DNA of 64,000 bases from Bordetella genomosp. 12 (lineage in GTDB: Bacteria; Pseudomonadota; Gammaproteobacteria; Burkholderiales; Burkholderiaceae_B), in NCBI RefSeq assembly GCF_002261355.1, contig NZ_NEVU01000001.1, forward strand, positions 682,001-746,000. Direction: 5' to 3'. The position numbers and the translations under genes are program-made. This document shows, in pieces, positions 9,249 through 17,206 of this stretch. Below the pieces are notes generated by a model that worked only from the letters and a program-made list of their open reading frames with translations, had not been told where the DNA came from and searched no databases. Each line of letters begins with the position of its first letter. The first letter of the stretch is position 1.

Positions 9249-10769
9249 ATGATCATGCAATCTTTGACTGACCTCTGGTACGGCTTCGGAGTCGCCTTCC
9301 AGTGGCACAACCTGATGTGGTCGTTCTTCGGCGTGCTGGTGGGTAACCTCATCGGCGTGCTGCCCGGCATGGGCGCGCTGTCGGCCATCTCCATCCTGCT
9401 GCCGCTGACCTACGTCATGCAACCGGTGCCCGCCATCCTGATGCTGGCCGGTATTTTCTACGGCTCGCAATACGGCGGCGCCATCGGCGCGATCCTGCTG
9501 AATCTGCCCTCGCATCCGCCGCATGCGGTGACCTGCCTGGACGGCTACCCGATGACCAAACAGGGTAAGGGGGGGACGGCGCTAGGCATCACGATGATCT
9601 GTTCTTTCTTTGCCGCCTCGGTCGGCATCATCGTGATGATCTTCGCTTCGCCGCTGCTGGTCGAAGTGGCTTTCAAGTTCGGTCCCACCGAAATCTTCTC
9701 CATCATGCTCCTGGGCTTGCTGGCCGGCGCCACGATGTCGCGCGGCTCGCCGCTGCGTGGCGTGGCCATGACGCTGTTCGGTCTGCTGTGCGGCGTGGTG
9801 GGCACCGACGTGAATACGGGCACGATCCGCTTCTCGTTCGGTCTGCTCGATCTGTCCGATGGCCTGGAACTGGTCGCCATCTCCATGGGGTTGTTCGGGG
9901 TGGCCGACTTCCTGATGAGCGTCAATCGCATGGCGTCGATCAGCACCGGCGCCAAGCTGCGGGTGCGTGATATGCGGCCCACCAAGGCCGAAATGAAGCA
10001 GGCCTTCATGCCCATGGTGCGCGGCACGCTCGTGGGCACGGTGTTTGGCGCCATGCCCGGCACGGGCCCGACCATCACCACCTTCATCGCCTACGCTCTG
10101 GAGCGCAAAGTCTCCAAGACGCCCGAGAAATTCGGCACGGGCATGATCGCCGGGGTGGCCGCGCCTGAAGCTTCCTCGCACTCCAAGACGCAGGTCGACT
10201 TCATCCCGACGATGAGCCTGGGTATTCCCGGCGACGCCGTCATGGCGCTGATACTGGGCGCGCTGCTCATTCAGGGCATCCAGCCCGGTCCGCAGCTCAT
10301 CACCGAGCATCCGGACATCTTCTGGGGGTTGATTGCCAGCTTCTGGGTGGGCAATGTGCTGTTGATGGTGCTCAACGTGCCGCTGATCGGTGTATGGGTG
10401 AAGTTGCTGCAAGTCCCGTACCGCTATCTGTTCCCGTCCGCGCTGTTCTTTATCGCGGTGGGGGTCTTCAGTACGCAGAACAGCTTGTTCCAGATCTGGG
10501 AAGTGCTGGCCTTCGGTGTGATCGGCGCCTTGCTCATGTTCCTGGATTTTTCGGTGGCGCCTATTTTGCTGGGCTTCGTGCTCGGCCCGATGGTCGAAGA
10601 GAACTTCCGTCGTGCCTTGCTGTTGTCGCGCGGCGATATGATGATCTTCGTCGAGCGTCCGATCAGTGCCTGGTTCATTGCGGCCAGCGCATTGCTGATC
10701 CTCGCGCAGATCTGGGCTTATGTGCGGCGTAATCGCAAAAAGCCGCAGACCGCGCAGACGTCGGCCTGA
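9249..10769 (+). CDS. TctA-family large permease subunit (tripartite tricarboxylate transporter, pair 1)
   Basis: Large membrane subunit of a tripartite tricarboxylate transporter; it forms the transport path with TctB and takes substrate from a periplasmic TctC/Bug protein. Start ATG 9249, 506 residues, close to the family norm. Conserved family segments are GNLIGVLPGMGALSAISILLPLTY (near residues 35-58), GIFYGSQYGGAIGAILLNLPS, MPGTGPTITTFIAYALE, GVAAPEASSHSKTQVDFIPTMSLGIPGDAVMALILG and MVEENFRRALLLSRGD. There are roughly eleven hydrophobic segments. A seven-G run near 9569-9575 inside the gene is a possible slippage point. An intrinsic terminator follows. Confidence 0.95.
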   Translation: MIMQSLTDLWYGFGVAFQWHNLMWSFFGVLVGNLIGVLPGMGALSAISILLPLTYVMQPVPAILMLAGIFYGSQYGGAIGAILLNLPSHPPHAVTCLDGYPMTKQGKGGTALGITMICSFFAASVGIIVMIFASPLLVEVAFKFGPTEIFSIMLLGLLAGATMSRGSPLRGVAMTLFGLLCGVVGTDVNTGTIRFSFGLLDLSDGLELVAISMGLFGVADFLMSVNRMASISTGAKLRVRDMRPTKAEMKQAFMPMVRGTLVGTVFGAMPGTGPTITTFIAYALERKVSKTPEKFGTGMIAGVAAPEASSHSKTQVDFIPTMSLGIPGDAVMALILGALLIQGIQPGPQLITEHPDIFWGLIASFWVGNVLLMVLNVPLIGVWVKLLQVPYRYLFPSALFFIAVGVFSTQNSLFQIWEVLAFGVIGALLMFLDFSVAPILLGFVLGPMVEENFRRALLLSRGDMMIFVERPISAWFIAASALLILAQIWAYVRRNRKKPQTAQTSA

Positions 10770-10791
10770 TCAGAATACAACTCAGCGTGTG

Positions 10792-10818
10792 GGGCGGCCT
10801 TCGTGCCGCCCTTTTTTT
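10792..10818 (+). terminator. Rho-independent terminator after tctA (pair 1)
   Basis: Stem GGGCGGC (10792-10798), six-base loop, stem GCCGCCC (10805-10811), then seven T residues (10812-10818). It closes the rppH/two-component/tctBA run and separates it from the convergent enoyl-CoA hydratase gene. Confidence 0.9.
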
Positions 10819-10843
10819 CGCCTGTCAGTCAGGCCCGCCCGGC

Positions 10844-11563
10844 TCAGGCGGCCCGAAAAGCGTGGATGCGCTGCTTCAGGCCCGGGTGCGAGGCGGAGCG
10901 GACCAGGGCCGCCATGTCGCCATCCGGATCTGCGCGGCGGGTCAGCGCACGCAGCCATTGGCGGCTGTCCGCGGGCAGCGACAGCACATTCTCGCGGGTC
11001 TGAGCGATCCGCTGCGGCCACTCATCGACGGGCGCCACACCTTGCAGCAAACCGATGTGCCGGGCATGCGCGGCGTCGAAGCTGCGGGCGCTTTCCAGCA
11101 CCTCATAGGCAGGGTCTTCTCCGACGAGCTGGGCGAACCGGCGGGTGCCCAACGCCAGGCCGAACTTCAGGCCTGGCAGGCGAAAGCGCGCATCGGGCGC
11201 GGCCCATCGATGGCGGCAGGCCGCGATGAGGTCGACCCCGGCGCCAAAATTATTGCCATGCGCCAGCGCCAGCGTCGTGCAGGGGCCATACGCCACCGCT
11301 TGCAAGAGCGTTTCGATACGGATGAAACGCAGCACCAGATCGCCTTCGCTGGCGGTCTCGAAGTCGGAGAAATCAAAGCCGGCCGAGAAGTTGCTGCCCT
11401 CGCCGCGCAGGATCAACAGCGGCACCTGCGCCGATTGCGCGGCCTGCACGGCCTCGAGCAGCAATTCCACCAGCTCCGCCGACAAGGCATTGCGCTTGTG
11501 CGGGCGGTTCAGTGTCAGCTCCCAGTGTTGCGCATGGCGCCCGATTTTCAGCGCGTCGCTCAT
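10844..11563 (-). CDS. Enoyl-CoA hydratase/isomerase family protein
   Basis: Crotonase-fold protein acting on CoA thioesters. I chose the ATG at 11563 (MSDALKIGRHAQHW), giving 239 residues; the frame is open far upstream inside the CoA-transferase gene, but that is a shadow. Visible features are TLNRPHKRNALS near the N-terminus, the oxyanion-hole segment RGEGSNFSAGFDFSDFE and the second conserved segment HGNNFGAGVDLIAACRHRWA followed by PGLKFGLALG. The second segment lacks the usual Glu pair of hydratases, so isomerase, hydrolase or another crotonase reaction is possible. It overlaps the upstream CoA-transferase by 4 bases, so the two are probably co-translated. Confidence 0.88.
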   Translation of the reverse strand: MSDALKIGRHAQHWELTLNRPHKRNALSAELVELLLEAVQAAQSAQVPLLILRGEGSNFSAGFDFSDFETASEGDLVLRFIRIETLLQAVAYGPCTTLALAHGNNFGAGVDLIAACRHRWAAPDARFRLPGLKFGLALGTRRFAQLVGEDPAYEVLESARSFDAAHARHIGLLQGVAPVDEWPQRIAQTRENVLSLPADSRQWLRALTRRADPDGDMAALVRSASHPGLKQRIHAFRAA

Positions 11564-12708
11564 TCCTCGGGCTCCTGCAGGATGTCCGCGTTGTGCTCGC
11601 CCAGGGCCGGCGGATTTCTGCGCACGGGCAAGCCCTGGCCGTTGATCTTGATGGGCGAAGTGAAAGTCCGGGTGACATGCGCCCCGGGCAAGGTGATGTC
11701 CTGGACCCATTGCATGTGTTCGACCTGCGGATCGGCCAGCACCTGCGAATACGAATTGATGGGCGCGCTGGGTACGCCCGCCTCCTGAAAGCGCCGCAGC
11801 CAGTGGCTGGCGTCCTGGGTCGCGAACACGTCTTCCAGCAGTTGCCGCAGCGCATCCTGATGGCGGGCGCGCAGCGTCGTGGTCTGAAAGCGCTCGTCCT
11901 CGAACAACTCCGGGCGCTCTGCCACCTGGCAGACCGAGCGCCACAGGGCATTGTTGCCTGCGGCCATGGCGAAATAACCGTCGCGGCAGCGGAAGGCCTG
12001 GTAAGGCGCATTGCGCGGATGGGCCGAACCCAGTTTGACCGGGTCCTTGCCGCTGCCGAAATACTCGGAGGTCTGCAAGGCGGCAATGGCCAGGGTGGTG
12101 CCCAGCATGGGGACGTCGATGTGCGCGCCTTGCCCCGATTGCTCCACCTGGCGCAGCGCGGCCGCGATGGCGAATGCCCCGTATAGTCCGGCGGCGAAGT
12201 CCGCCAGGGGCACGCCGCATTTCACCGGTGCGCCCTCTGCCTCGCCGGTCACGCTCATTACGCCGGCCATGGCCTGAATCGTGAGATCGAAGCCGCCCTC
12301 GGCGGCGCGCGGGCCGGTCTGGCCGTAGGCCGAGATCGAGCAGTACAGCAGTTTGGGATTGACGCTTTTGAGGCTGTCGTAGTCCAGGCCCAGGCGTTGC
12401 ATGACGCCTGGCCGGTTGTTCTCCAGCAGCACGTCGGCTTCGGCGGCCAATGCGCGGGCCTGTTGCAGACCCGAAGCCGATTTCAGGTCCAGGGTGACCG
12501 AGCGTTTGTTGCGGTTGAGCGAGGCGAAGTTCTCGCTATAGCCGTTGTTAATCGGCGGCCAGGCGCGCAAGGTGTCGCCGCCGTCGGGGTGTTCGATCTT
12601 GACCAGATCCGCGCCCATGTCGGCCAGCAGCATGCCGCAAAAGGGGCCGGCTGCGACATTGCAGAACTCAAGGACTCGGATGCCTTGCAAGGGAAGGGCG
12701 GTCTCCAA
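11560..12708 (-). CDS. Class III CoA-transferase (CaiB/Frc family)
   Basis: Transfers CoA between carboxylic acids through an aspartyl-CoA thioester. The 382-residue length is typical. The N-terminus has LQGIRVLEFCNVAAGPFCGMLLADMGADLVKIE, followed by GDTLRAWPP and LNRNKRSVTLDLK, all family hallmarks. The probable nucleophile is D170 in GVPLADFAAGLYG, aligned by reading with D169 of formyl-CoA transferase. Downstream it overlaps the enoyl-CoA hydratase gene; upstream a LysR regulator lies on the same strand. With the neighbouring beta-hydroxyacid dehydrogenase and transporters it suggests breakdown of an imported carboxylic acid. The substrate is unknown. Confidence 0.93.
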   Translation of the reverse strand: METALPLQGIRVLEFCNVAAGPFCGMLLADMGADLVKIEHPDGGDTLRAWPPINNGYSENFASLNRNKRSVTLDLKSASGLQQARALAAEADVLLENNRPGVMQRLGLDYDSLKSVNPKLLYCSISAYGQTGPRAAEGGFDLTIQAMAGVMSVTGEAEGAPVKCGVPLADFAAGLYGAFAIAAALRQVEQSGQGAHIDVPMLGTTLAIAALQTSEYFGSGKDPVKLGSAHPRNAPYQAFRCRDGYFAMAAGNNALWRSVCQVAERPELFEDERFQTTTLRARHQDALRQLLEDVFATQDASHWLRRFQEAGVPSAPINSYSQVLADPQVEHMQWVQDITLPGAHVTRTFTSPIKINGQGLPVRRNPPALGEHNADILQEPEE

Positions 12709-12781
12709 CAGTCTGTCTCCTATAGGGCAGTGCGTTGCCTGGACCCGCTTCGTCGGCGAAGCGTGGCGGGGCGAAACTTTA

Positions 12782-12800
12782 GGCCCGGCCCAGCCGGGCC
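12782..12800 (-). terminator. GC hairpin after the LysR gene
   Basis: An 8-bp perfect stem, GGCCCGGC paired with GCCGGGCC, with a 3-base loop, sits just after the LysR stop codon. On the minus strand it is followed by TAAAGTTT rather than a pure T tract. It may be a weak terminator or attenuator between the regulator and the CoA-transferase. Confidence 0.4.
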
Positions 12801-12810
12801 GGAGGCGGGC

Positions 12811-13740
12811 TCAGCGCGTCACCGGCTTCATGCCCATGCGCTCATAGCTGGGCGGCAGGCGCTCGAACAGAAAATCGACGAAGGCACGGACCGCGGGAAT
12901 CATCCCGCGCCGCGAAGGGTAAATGCAATGCACGATGCCCTCGGGCGAACGCCAGTCCGCCAGCACGGGCACCAGTTCTCCCCGGCGCAGTTCGGCCTGC
13001 GTGGCCACCGCCGGCAGCAGCGCGATACCGCGGCCGCGCACCGCCGCTTCGGTCAGGACGATGAAGTCATTGCAGCACAAGCGCGGGGTCACCGTAATGG
13101 CGCGCTCCTGCCCCTGGCCGTTGTGCAAGGTCCAGATGACTTCGGTCTGCGGGTCGTTGAAGCTCAGGGTCGTGTGCCGGGCCAGATCTTCCGGGGTGTC
13201 CGGCGTGCCGTGGCGTTGCAGATAGGCCGGGCTGGCGACCAGTGTGCCGCTGGCCGCGCCCAACTGGCGCACGACGAGTTCGGCGTCGGTATCCAGCTTG
13301 GTGCGCACGCGTAAGGCCAGATCCACCCCTTCGCTGATCAAGTCCACCCGTCGGTTGGTGGCGAGCATCTGGATGGAAACCTCCGGCCAGGTGTCCAGGA
13401 ATTCCGGCAGCAGCGGGGCCAGCAGTTGCTGCGCGATGGAGATGGGACAGCTCACGACGACAGGGCCTGACGGTTGCGTCTGCAACTGCCGCATGGCCTC
13501 ATCGGCCGCCCGGGCTGCCGCGGTCATCTCGCGGCAGTAGTGCAGATAGCGTTCGCCGGCGGTGGTCAGGCGCAGCCGGCGCGTCGTGCGCTGCAGCAGC
13601 CTCACGCCCAGCCTTTCCTCCAGCTGGGAGATACGTCGTGACAGTCGCGATTTGGGCAGATCGAGCACGCGCGCCGCGGCACTGAAGCCGCCCTGATCGA
13701 CGACTTGGGAAAAATAAAAAAGGTCGTTGAGGTCTTGCAT
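12811..13740 (-). CDS. LysR-family transcriptional regulator
   Basis: DNA-binding regulator of 309 residues. The N-terminal winged helix-turn-helix is at about 1-60 (MQDLNDLFYFSQVVDQGGFSAAARVLDLP, then KSRLSRRISQLEERLGVRLLQRTTR). The C-terminal periplasmic-binding-protein-like effector domain starts near 90 (GPVVVSCPISIAQQLLAPLLPEF). The N-terminal type, with QVVDQGGFSAAA and SRRISQLEERLG, resembles the CrgA/AaeR-like group. The start ATG is at 13740. Unlike many LysR genes it is not divergent from its presumed targets but lies upstream of the CoA-transferase and hydratase genes on the same strand. Control of that cassette is inference. Confidence 0.93.
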   Translation of the reverse strand: MQDLNDLFYFSQVVDQGGFSAAARVLDLPKSRLSRRISQLEERLGVRLLQRTTRRLRLTTAGERYLHYCREMTAAARAADEAMRQLQTQPSGPVVVSCPISIAQQLLAPLLPEFLDTWPEVSIQMLATNRRVDLISEGVDLALRVRTKLDTDAELVVRQLGAASGTLVASPAYLQRHGTPDTPEDLARHTTLSFNDPQTEVIWTLHNGQGQERAITVTPRLCCNDFIVLTEAAVRGRGIALLPAVATQAELRRGELVPVLADWRSPEGIVHCIYPSRRGMIPAVRAFVDFLFERLPPSYERMGMKPVTR

Positions 13741-13843
13741 GTTCGTTCTGGGAGTGGAACATTGACTTCATCATAGGCCGGTTTATGGCTTTGATGAAGT
13801 TTGCTGCGGCCGCCGGACAGGATGCGGCCGCGCCCGGCGGGCG

Positions 13844-13871
13844 AAAAAAAACGAGGGCGCAAGGCCCTCGT
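13844..13871 (-). terminator. Rho-independent terminator after the beta-hydroxyacid dehydrogenase gene
   Basis: Minus-strand stem ACGAGGGC, 5-base loop, GCCCTCGT, then seven T residues (complement of the A run at 13844-13850). It lies 25 bases after the stop of the dehydrogenase gene and separates it from the LysR gene downstream. Confidence 0.93.
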
Positions 13872-13895
13872 TCGATGCTGCGGCCGCCGCGCGGC

Positions 13896-14801
13896 TCAGT
13901 CGCGCAGGCGGGTGATGAGGCTGGAGGTGTCCCAGCGGCCGCCGCCGTTTTTCTGCACGTCGCCGTAGAACTGGTCCACCAAGGCGGTCAGCGGCAGTCG
14001 GGCGCCATTGTTGCGCGCTTCCGACAGGACCAGGCCGAGGTCCTTGCGCATCCAGTCCACCGCGAAACCGAAGTCGAATTTGCCGTCGACCATGGTGCCG
14101 CCGCGGTTTTCCATCTGCCAGCTTTGCGCCGCGCCCTTGCTGATGACGTCGAGCACCACCTTCATATCCAGATCGGCCGCCTGACCGAAAGCGATGGCTT
14201 CGGACAGGCCCTGCACCACGCCCGCGATGCAGATCTGGTTGACCATCTTGGCCAACTGGCCCGCACCCGGCGCGCCCACCAGCGTGACGGCGCGGCCGTA
14301 GGCTGCCGCCACGGGCTTGATGGCATCGAACACCGGGGCTTCGCCACCGCACATGATGGTGAGGACGCCGTTGACCGCGCCGGCCTGGCCGCCCGAGACC
14401 GGCGCATCGACGAACTGCAAGCCCAGTTCCTGGGCGCGGGCGTACAGCTCGCGTGCCACATCGGCCGAGGCCGTCGTGTGGTCGACAAACGTGGCGCCTT
14501 TGCTCATGCCGGCGAATGCGCCGTCCTCGCCCAGCACGACGCTGCGCAGATCATCGTCGTTGCCCACGCAGGCAAACACGATTTGCGCGCCCTGTGCCGC
14601 TTCACGGGGCGTGGGAGCCGACTTGCCGCCAAACTCCTGCACCCAGGCCTGAGCCTTGGCGGCGCTGCGGTTGTAGACGGTGACCTCGTGGCCCGCCTTG
14701 GCAAGGTGCCCGGCCATGGGCAGCCCCATGACGCCCAGCCCGAGGAAGGCGACCTTCTTAGCCGCGACGTTGTCATAGGTTTTCGAACCGATGCTTGCCA
14801 T
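13896..14801 (-). CDS. NAD(P)-dependent beta-hydroxyacid dehydrogenase (3-hydroxyisobutyrate dehydrogenase family)
   Basis: Oxidises or reduces beta-hydroxyacids; relatives include 3-hydroxyisobutyrate dehydrogenase and tartronate semialdehyde reductase. The 301-residue protein has the dinucleotide-binding site VAFLGLGVMGLPMAGHLAKAG (G21-x-G-x2-G) near residues 17-37, the substrate-binding DAPVSGGQAGAVNG (132-145) and the catalytic Lys K185 in GAGQLAKMVNQ. A DHTTAS segment lies near 107-112. It stands alone between two terminators, downstream of tctBA pair 2 on the same strand, consistent with use of a compound imported by that transporter. The exact substrate is unknown. Confidence 0.92.
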   Translation of the reverse strand: MASIGSKTYDNVAAKKVAFLGLGVMGLPMAGHLAKAGHEVTVYNRSAAKAQAWVQEFGGKSAPTPREAAQGAQIVFACVGNDDDLRSVVLGEDGAFAGMSKGATFVDHTTASADVARELYARAQELGLQFVDAPVSGGQAGAVNGVLTIMCGGEAPVFDAIKPVAAAYGRAVTLVGAPGAGQLAKMVNQICIAGVVQGLSEAIAFGQAADLDMKVVLDVISKGAAQSWQMENRGGTMVDGKFDFGFAVDWMRKDLGLVLSEARNNGARLPLTALVDQFYGDVQKNGGGRWDTSSLITRLRD

Positions 14802-14883
14802 GCCTGATTTTCCCGGTGAGAGTAAGACAGCGAAGCCGTTAACTTACCCCAATCGCCTTCCGGCCGCGAGCGCGGCGCGCGGG

Positions 14884-14913
14884 CGAAAAAAAACCGGGCC
14901 CGCAGGCCCGGTT
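14884..14913 (-). terminator. Rho-independent terminator after tctA (pair 2)
   Basis: Minus-strand stem AACCGGGCC (14913-14905), TGCG loop, GGCCCGGTT (14900-14892), followed by a run of T (complement of the A run ending at 14886). It begins 22 bases after the tctA stop. Confidence 0.93.
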
Positions 14914-14935
14914 GATTCGATCGAAAAAGGACGGC

Positions 14936-16441
14936 TTATTCTTCTTCGACGAAGGTCTCTTCGCGCTTCTTGCGGATGGCCGGCAGTGCAACCAGAACCA
15001 CCAGAGCCAGGGCCAGCGCCAGAAGCGAGGCCGACAGCGGACGGGTGATGAAGGTCGAGAAGTCACCGCGCGACAGCAGCAGGGCACGACGGAAGTTCTC
15101 TTCCATCATGGGGCCCAGCACCAGGCCCAGCAGCAGCGGCGCGCCTTCGCACTTCAACTTGGCCCAGACATAACCGACCACGCCGAAGGCGGCAGTCATG
15201 AAGATGTCGAAGCTGTTGTAGTTAAGCGAGTACACACCGATGGTGCAGAACACCAGAATCGCCGGGAACAGGATGCGGTAGGGCACCTTCAGCAGCTTGA
15301 CCCACAGGCCGATGAGCGGCAGGTTCAGAATCACCAGCATCAGGTTGCCGATCCACATCGAGGCGATCAGACCCCAGAACAGCTCGGGGTGGCTGGACAT
15401 GACCTGCGGACCCGGCTGGATGTTGTGGATGGTCATGGCGCCGACCATCAGCGCCATCACGGCGTTACCCGGGATGCCCAGGGTCAGCAGCGGGATGAAG
15501 GAGGTCTGAGCCGCGGCGTTGTTGGCCGATTCCGGACCCGCCAGGCCGGCCGGGTGGCCCTTGCCGAAGCGCTCGGGATTCTTCGAGATCTTCTTTTCCA
15601 GCGTGTAGGAGGCGAACGACGACAGCACGGCGCCGCCGCCCGGCAGGATGCCCAGGGCCGAACCCAGGGCGGTGCCGCGCAGCACGGCCGGGGCGGCTTC
15701 CTTGAATTCCTGCTTGTTCGGGTACAGCGAGCCGATCTTGTCGGTAATGTCGACGCGGTTTTCCTTCTGCTCGAGGTTGGTCATGATTTCGGAGAAACCG
15801 AACACGCCCATGGCCACGATGGCGAAGTCGATGCCGTCTTGCAGTTCGGGGATGCCGAAATCAAAACGCGCAACGCCCGAGTTCACGTCGGTGCCGACCA
15901 TGCCCAGCAGCAGGCCGAGGATGATCATGGCGATGGCCTTGGGCAGCGAGCCCGAAGCCAGCACCACGGCGCCCACCAGACCCAGCACCATCAGCGAGAA
16001 GTACTCGGCGGGGCCAAACTTGAAAGCCACTTCGGCCAGCGGGGGCGCGAAGGCGGCCAGCAGCAGCGTGGCCACGCAACCGGCAAAGAAAGAACCCAGG
16101 GCTGCGATGGCCAGTGCCGAGCCGGCGCGGCCATTGCGGGCCATCTGGTGGCCGTCGAGCACGGTCACCACCGCGGATGTCTCACCCGGTAGTGCCACCA
16201 GGATGGCGGTTGTCGAACCACCGTATTGCGCACCGTAATAGATACCGGCCAGCATGATCAGACCGGCGACGGGCGGCAGCACATAGGTGATGGGCAGCAG
16301 CATGGCGATGGTCGGCACGGGGCCGATGCCGGGGAGCACGCCGATCAGCGTGCCCAGGATGCAGCCCAGCAGAGCGTAGGCCAGATTCTCGGGGCTGATG
16401 GCCACCGAAAAACCCAGCATGAGGTTGTCAAGCAATTCCAT
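14936..16441 (-). CDS. TctA-family large permease subunit (tripartite tricarboxylate transporter, pair 2)
   Basis: Second TctA paralogue in the window, 501 residues. It has LGTLIGVLPGIGPVPTIAMLLPITY, GIYYGAQYGGSTTAILVALPGE, GILPGGGAVLSSFASYTLEKK, GPESANNAAAQTSFIPLLTLGIPGNAVMALMVGA and MMEENFRRALLLSRGD at the same relative places as pair 1. It ends in a charged tail (RKKREETFVEEE). It has clearly diverged from pair 1 (for example PGGGAVLSS against PGTGPTITT), so the two probably carry different carboxylates. It follows tctB by 21 bases. The leader upstream of this pair has an unusual repeat array and a terminator-like hairpin. Confidence 0.95.
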   Translation of the reverse strand: MELLDNLMLGFSVAISPENLAYALLGCILGTLIGVLPGIGPVPTIAMLLPITYVLPPVAGLIMLAGIYYGAQYGGSTTAILVALPGETSAVVTVLDGHQMARNGRAGSALAIAALGSFFAGCVATLLLAAFAPPLAEVAFKFGPAEYFSLMVLGLVGAVVLASGSLPKAIAMIILGLLLGMVGTDVNSGVARFDFGIPELQDGIDFAIVAMGVFGFSEIMTNLEQKENRVDITDKIGSLYPNKQEFKEAAPAVLRGTALGSALGILPGGGAVLSSFASYTLEKKISKNPERFGKGHPAGLAGPESANNAAAQTSFIPLLTLGIPGNAVMALMVGAMTIHNIQPGPQVMSSHPELFWGLIASMWIGNLMLVILNLPLIGLWVKLLKVPYRILFPAILVFCTIGVYSLNYNSFDIFMTAAFGVVGYVWAKLKCEGAPLLLGLVLGPMMEENFRRALLLSRGDFSTFITRPLSASLLALALALVVLVALPAIRKKREETFVEEE

Positions 16442-16462
16442 GGCGAGTGTTCTCCTCTAGCC

Positions 16463-16918
16463 TTAGATAAACGACGGCCACAGCGGGAAGATCAGCCCCA
16501 GGCCCTTGATGAAGGCCAGGTACGTGAACACCACCAGGAAAATGCCGTTGGCAACCGCGACCTTGAGACTGAACTCATGGCTTGCGAGGCTGCTCAGCAC
16601 GACCAGCAGGAAGACCGCGATATACACACCGAGGAGCTTGAGCACCAGGGCGTAGACGACGACGGAGCCAATGACCAGAAACACGATGCGCCAGTCGAAA
16701 CGGTCGACGTGCGTCTCGGTGGCCTTCTTCGAGAGCGAGCCGATCAGAACGATCGCGCCCAGCAAGGCAAGGACTAAGCCCAGCCAGAAAGGGAAGTACC
16801 CCGGTCCCATGCGGGCCGCAGTACCCATTTGGTAGCTGCTGGCCTGCCAGGAGAATCCCAGCCCGAGGATGATGAACATCACCCCCGACCAGAAATCCTG
16901 TCGATTGCGTAGCTGCAT
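16463..16918 (-). CDS. TctB-family small membrane subunit (tripartite tricarboxylate transporter, pair 2)
   Basis: Small membrane subunit, 151 residues, with about four hydrophobic segments (near 12-30, 42-62, 80-98 and 100-135). The family pattern RNRQDFWSGVMFIILGLGFSW at the N-terminus and ARMGPGYFPFWLGLVLALLGAI near 35-56 is clear. The ATG at 16918 is preceded by GGAG within 10 bases on the minus strand. It is the first gene of the tctB-tctA pair; no TctC gene precedes it, and the 482 bases upstream hold regulatory structure instead. Confidence 0.92.
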   Translation of the reverse strand: MQLRNRQDFWSGVMFIILGLGFSWQASSYQMGTAARMGPGYFPFWLGLVLALLGAIVLIGSLSKKATETHVDRFDWRIVFLVIGSVVVYALVLKLLGVYIAVFLLVVLSSLASHEFSLKVAVANGIFLVVFTYLAFIKGLGLIFPLWPSFI

Positions 16919-16993
16919 GATTGGTTGGCTCCTGTTTTACAGCGTGTAGATTGGTGCAAGCCCGCTGCCGTGTTGGTCACTGACGACGGGCAC

Positions 16994-17015
16994 AAAAAAG
17001 GCACTTGGAGGTGCC
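16994..17015 (-). terminator. Intrinsic-terminator-like hairpin in the tctBA pair 2 leader
   Basis: On the minus strand GGCAC (17015-17011), six-base loop, GTGCC (17004-17000), then six T residues (16999-16994). The stem is short (5 bp) but followed by a clean T6. A second GTGCC at 16993-16989 could pair with the same GGCAC and compete. It lies 76 bases before the tctB start codon, so it would either attenuate the operon or end a separate short RNA. Confidence 0.55.
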
Positions 17016-17027
17016 ATTCATTGTTGT

Positions 17028-17056
17028 TGAAAGCTTTCAGCGCTTTTATTGAAAGC
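17028..17056 (-). repeat. Competing GCTTTCA/TGAAAGC inverted repeats in the tctBA pair 2 leader
   Basis: TGAAAGCTTTCA at 17028-17039 is a perfect 12-base palindrome. Its GCTTTCA arm (17033-17039) also pairs perfectly with TGAAAGC at 17050-17056, with a 10-base loop. Only one of the two structures can form at a time in RNA. It lies directly upstream of the terminator-like hairpin at 17015. Confidence 0.5.
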
Positions 17057-17105
17057 GAGATTGCTCTTTTTTGAAGGGCGAATGGTAATGGAGGGGATCA
17101 CGCAT
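17046..17105 (-). other. Possible 19-codon leader peptide frame upstream of tctBA pair 2
   Basis: An ATG at 17105-17103 opens MRDPLHYHSPFKKEQSRFQ and stops (TAA) at 17048-17046. AGGG lies 5 bases before the ATG. The stop falls inside the loop of the GCTTTCA/TGAAAGC hairpin. Short frames of this size arise by chance, and there is no run of one amino acid that would mark a classic attenuator peptide. I list it because of its position only. Confidence 0.2.
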
Positions 17106-17179
17106 GCAAACCCTGGGCTACACCAGATACACTGGGGTTTTCCCTCGGTTTGGGCGCAAATAGGGGATGATCCGGGTCT

Positions 17180-17206
17180 ATTCTGTAACCGCGGCGTCAG
17201 TTTGAA
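17180..17206 (-). promoter_or_regulatory. Candidate activator-dependent promoter for tctBA pair 2
   Basis: On the minus strand TTCAAA (17206-17201) is followed after 15 bases by CAGAAT (17185-17180). The -35 element is weak and overlaps the last unit of the 11-bp GAAAG array, as is usual where an OmpR/PhoB-type regulator replaces a good -35. Transcription would start near 17174, giving a leader of about 255 bases before tctB. Confidence 0.4.

Noticed and set aside
9569-9575. G7 run inside tctA pair 1 considered as a frameshift
   Set aside because: The frame is intact across it and the protein motifs on both sides are in phase; at most a potential slippage site.
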